Assembly (NCBI GenBank): GCA_964396055.1
Contig: CAYNDV010000157.1
Span: forward strand, 1 to 10,106
DNA length: 10,106 nt
Direction: 5' to 3'
Source of the DNA: CAYJPV01 sp964396055
GTDB taxonomy: Bacteria; Acidobacteriota; Vicinamibacteria; Vicinamibacterales; JAKQTR01
Positions 4,861-10,106 of this stretch are shown one piece after another (the first letter of the stretch is position 1; every line of letters begins with the position of its first letter). The notes under the pieces are model-generated. The model ran no database searches, was not told the origin of the DNA, and saw only the letters and a program-made list of their open reading frames with translations. Both the position numbers and the translations under genes were made by a program.

Positions 4861-7800
4861 GTGGCCGACGCTGCCGACCCGCGCCCGCCTGCCCTCGATC
4901 TCGTCGTACGGGGCGCCTGCGAACACAACCTGCAGTCCGTCGACGTCGACCTGCCGCGCGGAGCCCTGACCGTCGTCACCGGGGTGTCCGGCTCGGGCAA
5001 GTCGTCGCTGGTGTTCGACACGATTGGCGTCGAAGGCCGCCGCCGGTACCTGGAGACGTTTTCGTCGTACGCCCGGCAGCACCTGGCGCGCCTCGCACGA
5101 CCGGCCGTCGAGCGCATCGACGGGCTCTCGCCGGTGGTGGCCGTCGATCAGTCATCGATCGTCGTCAATCCCCGCTCGACGGTCGGCACGCTGACCGAGC
5201 TCTACGACCTGCTGCGGTTGCTCTGGGCACGGCTGGGGACGGTGACGGGCACCCCGGCGCCCGCGCGCGTCGATCGCCAGCTGTTCTCGTTCAACACGCC
5301 TCGCGGCGCGTGCCCGGCCTGCAAGGGCCTGGGCGTGGAGGATCGTCTCGATCCGGAGCTGCTGGTGGCGGACGCGGCCCGGACCGTGCGCGGTGGCGCC
5401 CTGCGCCTGACGACACCAACCGGCTACCTGATCTACTCGCAGGTCACCATCGACGTGCTCGACCAGGTGTGCCACGCCCACGGCTTCAGCGTCGACATCC
5501 CGTGGCGCGACCTGACCCCCGCGCAGCGCGACGTCATCCTCAACGGGTCCGACCGCATCAGGATTCCATACGGCAAGCACCCCCTCGCGTCGCGGCTGCG
5601 CTGGACCGGCATTCGCGCCAGGCCCCGCGAGGAAGGCGTCTACAAGGGCATCCTGCCGGTGATGGAGCAGATCCTCCGGCAGAAGCGCAACGACAACATC
5701 CTGCGGTTCGTCCGCTCGATGCCGTGCGCAGCCTGCCGGGGCACCCGCCTCGCGCCCGAGGCCCTCGCCGTCACGTGGCGCGGGCTCACGATCGCGGACG
5801 CCGCGGCCCTGTCCATCAGGCAACTGACAGAGTGGTTCAACGCTGCCACCGGGGGGTCCGGACCGCACGAAGCCGCGATTCGCGACCAGGTCCTCGAGCG
5901 GTGCCGCGTCCTGGACGACCTCGGCCTGGGATACCTGACGCTCGACCGGGACGCACCCAGCCTGTCGGCAGGCGAGGCACAGCGGATTCGCCTCGCCCGA
6001 CAGACCCACCTGGGCCTGTCGGGGCTCGTGTTCGTGCTCGACGAGCCGTCGATCGGCCTCCATCCGCGCGACACCGCCACGCTGCTGGGTGTCCTGCAAA
6101 CCCTCCGCGACGAAGGCAACACGGTGCTCGTGGTCGAGCACGACGAGGAGGTCATCCGGTCCGCGGACTGGATCGTGGACATCGGCCCAGGCGCGGGCGC
6201 CGGGGGCGGCCGCCTGCTCTACAGCGGCCCAGCCCGCGAGTTCCTGGCCCCCGCGACGGCGGGCGCGCCGCCCCAGGCCAGCCCGACGCGGGCGCATCTG
6301 GCCGGCGACGGCCGGATGGCCCTGCCGGCGAACAGACGGGTGGGATCCGGTGCCCTGAGCGTAACGGGGCTGACGGCGCGCAACCTCGCCGGCATCGACG
6401 TGCACTACCTGCGGGGCGCGCTGAACGTGATCACGGGCGTGTCGGGCGCCGGCAAGTCCACGCTCCTCGGCGAGACAGGGCGCCGGCTGGGCGACGTCAT
6501 GAAGGTGATCACGGTGGACCAGGCCCCCATCGGGCGGACGCCGCGATCGAACCCAGCCACCTACACGGGTTGCTTCGACGCCATCCGCGCGTTGTTTGCG
6601 GCCGAACCCGAGGCGGTGCGGCGCGGGTTCGGTGCCGGTCGGTTCTCCTTCAACGTCCGTGGCGGCCGTTGCGACGCGTGCGAAGGCGCCGGCGTGCAGC
6701 AGTTCGGCATGCAGTTCCTGGGCACCGTGTCGCTGCCGTGCGAGACATGCGGCGGCCGCCGCTTCAACGACGACACGCTGGCCATCCGGCACCGCGGCCT
6801 GACCATTCACGACGTGCTCGAACTGTCCGTCGATGACGCGTGCGCGCGTTTTGCGGACGAACCAGCCATCGCGCGCACGCTGGCCGCATTGCGGGACCTC
6901 GGGCTGGGCTATCTGTCGCTCGGGCACCCGGCAACGATGCTGTCCGGCGGCGAAGCGCAGCGCGTGAAACTGGCGGCCGAACTCGCGAAGCCGCCGGCGG
7001 GCAGCACCGTGTACCTGCTGGATGAACCGACAACCGGCCTGCACGCCGCCGACGTGTTCCGCCTGCTCGAGGCGATCGATCGCATTGTCGCGCGGGGGCA
7101 CACGGTGGTCGTTATCGAACACCATCTCGACGTCATTGCCGCTGCGGACCGGGTGATCGATCTCGGGCCGGGCAGCGGCCCGGACGGCGGGCGCGTGGTC
7201 GTCGCCGGCACGCCGGAGGACGTCGCGGCGTGCGAGGGCTCGCACACGGGCCGTGCGCTGCGGACGCACCTCGCACGGGACGAATCGTCGTGGCGTCCGG
7301 CTTCAGCCGGACGCACCTCCGTGAGGTCCGACGCGGGCGTCAAGCCCGACAAGGCAGGGCCAATCGACGCGGTCCGCTTCACGGGTGTCTCGACGCACAA
7401 CCTGCAGCACATCGACGTCGAGATTCCTCACGGGCGGCTCACCGTCATCACCGGGGTGTCGGGCAGCGGCAAGTCATCGCTGGCCTTCGACACCCTCTTC
7501 GCCGAGGGGCAGCAGCGGTTTGCCGCCAGCGTGAACACCTACGCCCGGCGGTTCCTTCAGCGCGCCGACGAGGCGGAGTTCGACCACGTGTCCGGCCTCG
7601 TGGCGACGGTGGCCATCAGCCAGCAGGCCCCGTCCCGCAATCCCCGGTCGTCGGTAGCCACGGTGACGGAACTGCACGACGAGTACCGGCTGCTCTTCTC
7701 ACGGGTGGGCGTCCGGTCCTGCCCGGCGTGCGGGACCACCCTCGATCGCCACGTCTGCCCGGCCTGCGGGTTCACCGGCGCACCGGTGCTGACCGCGTCG

Positions 7801-9894
7801 ATGTTCTCCCCGAACTCGGAGGCTGGCGCGTGCCCAGCCTGCCACGGTCTGGGCGCGTCGATGGCGTGCGATCCGGACCGCCTCATCACCGATCCCGCGC
7901 GGCCCATCCACGCCGGCGCCATGGACGGCCACAAGCCGGGCCGCGTCTACGGCGACCCGCACGGGCAGCACATGGCCACGCTGGCTGCCGCCGCGCGCGC
8001 CGCCGCGCTCGACATCTCGGCTCCCTGGCAGGCCCTGGACGACGACGCCCGGCGCCTGGTGCTGGACGGCGCGGGCGACACCTCGTTCGAGGTGGAGTGG
8101 GCGTACCAACGCGGCAGCCGCCGGGGCGTCCACCGCTTCACGGCGCCGTGGATCGGGCTGCGCGCGCTCGTCCGGCAGGAGTACGAGCGGACCCACGGCG
8201 ATCGCCGGGGCGACGCCGTCGCGCCGCTGATGGTCCCGGTGGCGTGCGCGGCGTGCGGCGGGGCAAGGCTCACGCCGGAGGCGCTGGCCGTGCGCGTGGC
8301 GGGCCTCGGCCTCCACCAGTGGCTGGCGCGGACGATTACCGGGAACCTCGCCCTGTTCGACGCGGTGGAGCGCGGCGAAACGGACATGACGCCCCGGGCG
8401 CGGCTGGCAACCCTTGAACTGCGCGCAGACATCGTCCGGCGCCTGACCCGGCTGCGGGACGCGGGCGTGGCGTATCTCTCGCTCGACCGCACAGCCGCCA
8501 CACTGTCGGGCGGCGAGGCGCAGCGACTGCGGCTGGCAGCAGCGCTGCAATCGGGCCTTACCGGGGTGTGTTACGTGCTCGACGAACCCACCGTGGGCCT
8601 GCACGCCCGCGACACGGCCCGGCTGCTCTCGCTGCTGCGGGCGCTGCGCGATGCCGGCAACACCGTCGTGGTCGTGGAACACGACCTCGACGTGATTCAG
8701 GCCGCCGACCACGTCATCGAGCTCGGACCCGCTGCCGGGCCCGCCGGAGGTCGGATCGTCGCCACGGGAGCGCCGGTGGAGATGGCCGCGCAGGCGGGAT
8801 CGATCACCGGCCCGTACCTCGCGGCCCGGCGGGTCCCGCGGCCGCCCGTCAACGGCCGGCGGGCCCTGTGGCCGGGACTGGCGATCCGCGCAGCGTGCGC
8901 CCACAACCTCCGGGCCATCGACGTCGACGTGCCCGCCGGCGGCCTCATCGCCGTGACTGGCGTGTCGGGCAGCGGCAAGTCGTCGCTCGTCTTCGATGTG
9001 ATCGCCCCGTCGCTCGGCGACACGCCCCCCGAGCCCGGCCCGGTGCCGGCCCCGGTGTTTTGTGAGGCCCTCCACCTGCACACGCCCTTCGCCGCCGTCA
9101 TCAATGTCGGGACCGTTGCGGTGGGCACGTCTCCGTGGAGCTCGCCCGCCACCGTGCTGGGAGTGCTCGATACACTGCGCGACGCGTACGCCGCCAGCGC
9201 GGACGCGCGCTCGCGCGGCCTGCGCCGGACGTTCTTCTCGACGGCGACGCGCGGCGGCCGGTGCGAGGCCTGTGAAGGCCTGGGCCGGACGCGGATCAGC
9301 ATGGACTTCCTGCCGGACGTCTGGGTGCGCTGCGAGGAATGCGACGGCCGGCGATTCGGGCCGGACGTGCTGGCCTGCAGGCTGGGTGGGCACTCGCTGG
9401 CCGACGTGCTCGACATGACGGCCGACGACGCGGGACGGCTCGCCGAGGATCTCGGGCTGTCAACGCGCGCCGCGACCGCGGTTCGGGGCGCGCTCGGTGC
9501 GCTGCGGGACTGCGGGCTGGGCTACCTGCGCCTCGGCCAGGCCGTGCGCACGCTCTCGGGTGGCGAGCGGCAGCGGCTCGTGATCGCCGCGGCGCTGGCG
9601 CGCCCCCGCCGCGGCCCGTCACTGTTCTTGATGGACGAACCCACCACGGGCCTGCACATGCAGGACGTCGATCGGCTGCTGGCCGTGTTCGGGCGCCTGG
9701 TCGGCGACGGCCACACCGTGATCGCCGTGGAGCACCACCTTGGCGTGGTGGCGGCGGCGGACTGGGTGATCGATCTCGGCCCCGAGGGCGGCGATGCCGG
9801 CGGCCGCCTCGTGACGACGGGCACGCCGGAGGCCGTTGCCGCCTGCGCGGAGTCGTGGACCGGCCGCGCGCTGGCTACTTCCGCTTGTAGCTGA
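4861..9894 (+). CDS. uvrA: Tandem double UvrA (four ABC ATPase modules, no UvrB-binding domain)
   Basis: 1677 residues, about twice the length of one UvrA without its UvrB-binding domain. Four ABC modules in order: Walker A at 41, 526, 865 and 1367 (GVSG[SA]GKS[ST]); signature at 368 (LSAGE), 694, 1215 and 1565 (LSGGE); Walker B DE near 394, 721, 1241 and 1592. Zinc-finger cysteine pairs lie at 151/154 with 289/292, 604/607 with 627/630, 991/994 with 1129/1132, and 1468/1471 with 1491/1494, plus 954/957 and 966/969. Half 1 is about 1-805, half 2 about 835-1677. NPRST (103) to CPAC (151) is 44 residues and NPRSS (927) to CPAC (991) is 64, against roughly 180 in E. coli UvrA: the UvrB-binding domain is missing in both. 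The insertion domain is kept. This fits the fused UvrA class (class III as I recall it), whose role in repair or drug resistance is not settled. Start GTG 4861 follows the phosphatase stop by one base without a clear ribosome site, so translational coupling is likely. Residues 811-818 come from a palindromic repeat. Confidence 0.93.
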   Translation: MADAADPRPPALDLVVRGACEHNLQSVDVDLPRGALTVVTGVSGSGKSSLVFDTIGVEGRRRYLETFSSYARQHLARLARPAVERIDGLSPVVAVDQSSIVVNPRSTVGTLTELYDLLRLLWARLGTVTGTPAPARVDRQLFSFNTPRGACPACKGLGVEDRLDPELLVADAARTVRGGALRLTTPTGYLIYSQVTIDVLDQVCHAHGFSVDIPWRDLTPAQRDVILNGSDRIRIPYGKHPLASRLRWTGIRARPREEGVYKGILPVMEQILRQKRNDNILRFVRSMPCAACRGTRLAPEALAVTWRGLTIADAAALSIRQLTEWFNAATGGSGPHEAAIRDQVLERCRVLDDLGLGYLTLDRDAPSLSAGEAQRIRLARQTHLGLSGLVFVLDEPSIGLHPRDTATLLGVLQTLRDEGNTVLVVEHDEEVIRSADWIVDIGPGAGAGGGRLLYSGPAREFLAPATAGAPPQASPTRAHLAGDGRMALPANRRVGSGALSVTGLTARNLAGIDVHYLRGALNVITGVSGAGKSTLLGETGRRLGDVMKVITVDQAPIGRTPRSNPATYTGCFDAIRALFAAEPEAVRRGFGAGRFSFNVRGGRCDACEGAGVQQFGMQFLGTVSLPCETCGGRRFNDDTLAIRHRGLTIHDVLELSVDDACARFADEPAIARTLAALRDLGLGYLSLGHPATMLSGGEAQRVKLAAELAKPPAGSTVYLLDEPTTGLHAADVFRLLEAIDRIVARGHTVVVIEHHLDVIAAADRVIDLGPGSGPDGGRVVVAGTPEDVAACEGSHTGRALRTHLARDESSWRPASAGRTSVRSDAGVKPDKAGPIDAVRFTGVSTHNLQHIDVEIPHGRLTVITGVSGSGKSSLAFDTLFAEGQQRFAASVNTYARRFLQRADEAEFDHVSGLVATVAISQQAPSRNPRSSVATVTELHDEYRLLFSRVGVRSCPACGTTLDRHVCPACGFTGAPVLTASMFSPNSEAGACPACHGLGASMACDPDRLITDPARPIHAGAMDGHKPGRVYGDPHGQHMATLAAAARAAALDISAPWQALDDDARRLVLDGAGDTSFEVEWAYQRGSRRGVHRFTAPWIGLRALVRQEYERTHGDRRGDAVAPLMVPVACAACGGARLTPEALAVRVAGLGLHQWLARTITGNLALFDAVERGETDMTPRARLATLELRADIVRRLTRLRDAGVAYLSLDRTAATLSGGEAQRLRLAAALQSGLTGVCYVLDEPTVGLHARDTARLLSLLRALRDAGNTVVVVEHDLDVIQAADHVIELGPAAGPAGGRIVATGAPVEMAAQAGSITGPYLAARRVPRPPVNGRRALWPGLAIRAACAHNLRAIDVDVPAGGLIAVTGVSGSGKSSLVFDVIAPSLGDTPPEPGPVPAPVFCEALHLHTPFAAVINVGTVAVGTSPWSSPATVLGVLDTLRDAYAASADARSRGLRRTFFSTATRGGRCEACEGLGRTRISMDFLPDVWVRCEECDGRRFGPDVLACRLGGHSLADVLDMTADDAGRLAEDLGLSTRAATAVRGALGALRDCGLGYLRLGQAVRTLSGGERQRLVIAAALARPRRGPSLFLMDEPTTGLHMQDVDRLLAVFGRLVGDGHTVIAVEHHLGVVAAADWVIDLGPEGGDAGGRLVTTGTPEAVAACAESWTGRALATSACS
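7288..7350. repeat. REP-like palindromic element inside the uvrA coding sequence
   Basis: The palindrome GCGTCCGGCT/AGCCGGACGC (7293-7302, 7305-7314) is the same as at 2290-2311, and identity extends over 27 bases (7288-7314 versus 2285-2311). Two further small hairpins follow: ACCTC/GAGGT (7315-7319, 7323-7327) and CGGGC/GCCCG (7334-7338, 7344-7348). The element is read in frame as WRPASAGR (residues 811-818) and following linker residues, exactly between the two UvrA halves. Confidence 0.8.
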
Positions 9895-10106
9895 TGGCCA
9901 CGCCGCCGGGCGTCACGGTGGTCTCGAAGGCCGGCAGCCCCTGCATGTACTCCAGGTAGTCGCCCGTCATCCCGCCTCCCCGGCGCCCGCGCCCGGGATA
10001 CACGTTGTGGGCCGCGATGCACCCGCCCACGGTGAGCTTCGGGATGACCGACTTCGCGTAGTTCGTGTACCACTCCTTGTCGGCGTCGATGAACACGAAA
10101 TCGAAC
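9875..10106 (-). CDS. O-methyltransferase (class I SAM-dependent, caffeoyl-CoA OMT-like), C-terminal part
   Basis: The minus strand is open from the right edge to TAG at 9875-9877, giving the last 76 residues. It begins FDFVFIDADKEWYTNY, the FIDADK motif in which the Asp binds the metal or positions the substrate in family-3 O-methyltransferases, followed by VIPKLTVGGCIAAHNVYPG, GDYLEYMQGLPAFETTVTP and the terminal strand GGVAISYKRK. The position usually filled by Asp-Asn (DNVLW-like) is His-Asn here. The SAM-binding N-terminal part lies beyond the window, so substrate cannot be inferred. Its 3' end overlaps the convergent uvrA gene by 20 bp. Confidence 0.85.
   Translation of the reverse strand, partial: FDFVFIDADKEWYTNYAKSVIPKLTVGGCIAAHNVYPGRGRRGGGMTGDYLEYMQGLPAFETTVTPGGVAISYKRK

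Noticed and set aside
5152..7269. Minus-strand open frame of 705 codons opposite uvrA
   Set aside because: Antisense shadow of the UvrA ABC modules; composition typical of GC-driven open frames.

Overview
The window is high-GC DNA with dense coding on both strands. The gene types (BNR/sortilin-like secreted protein, nrfHA, tandem UvrA) and intergenic heptamer arrays plus palindromic repeats fit an environmental Acidobacteriota-like bacterium, perhaps of the Vicinamibacteria type. That placement is an inference from style and gene content; the window has no rRNA or marker gene to prove it. No tRNA, rRNA, CRISPR array or insertion sequence was seen.

Layout. (1) Positions 1-1481, minus strand: N-terminal part of a large secreted BNR/VPS10-like beta-propeller protein that runs off the left edge. 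(2) 1485-1694: divergent intergenic region with an inverted repeat, a heptamer repeat array and a well-formed MerR-type promoter/operator. (3) 1695-2225, plus: MerR-family regulator whose C-terminal domain has its own strong internal ribosome binding site. (4) 2226-2389: gap between convergent genes, filled with two heptamer arrays and a palindromic REP-like element. (5) 2390-4250, minus: nrfH-nrfA, the membrane tetraheme quinol dehydrogenase and the pentaheme ammonia-forming nitrite reductase; NrfA has CxxCH, not CxxCK, at its first heme. (6) 4251-4355: short divergent promoter region. (7) 4356-4859, plus: exported histidine phosphatase (SixA/phosphoglycerate-mutase-like). (8) 4861-9894, plus, one base later: a 1677-residue tandem double UvrA with four ABC ATPase modules and no UvrB-binding domain in either half. 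(9) 9875-10106, minus: C-terminal end of an O-methyltransferase overlapping the uvrA 3' end tail to tail.

How the genes work together: nrfH and nrfA form one respiratory unit for nitrite reduction to ammonium. The MerR gene most likely regulates itself through the palindrome sitting in its 19-bp promoter spacer. The phosphatase and the double UvrA are tightly spaced and probably co-transcribed, with no obvious functional link. The most notable structural signal is a palindromic element present between merR and nrfA and again, with 27 identical bases, inside the coding sequence of the double UvrA at the junction of its two halves, where it is translated as linker.
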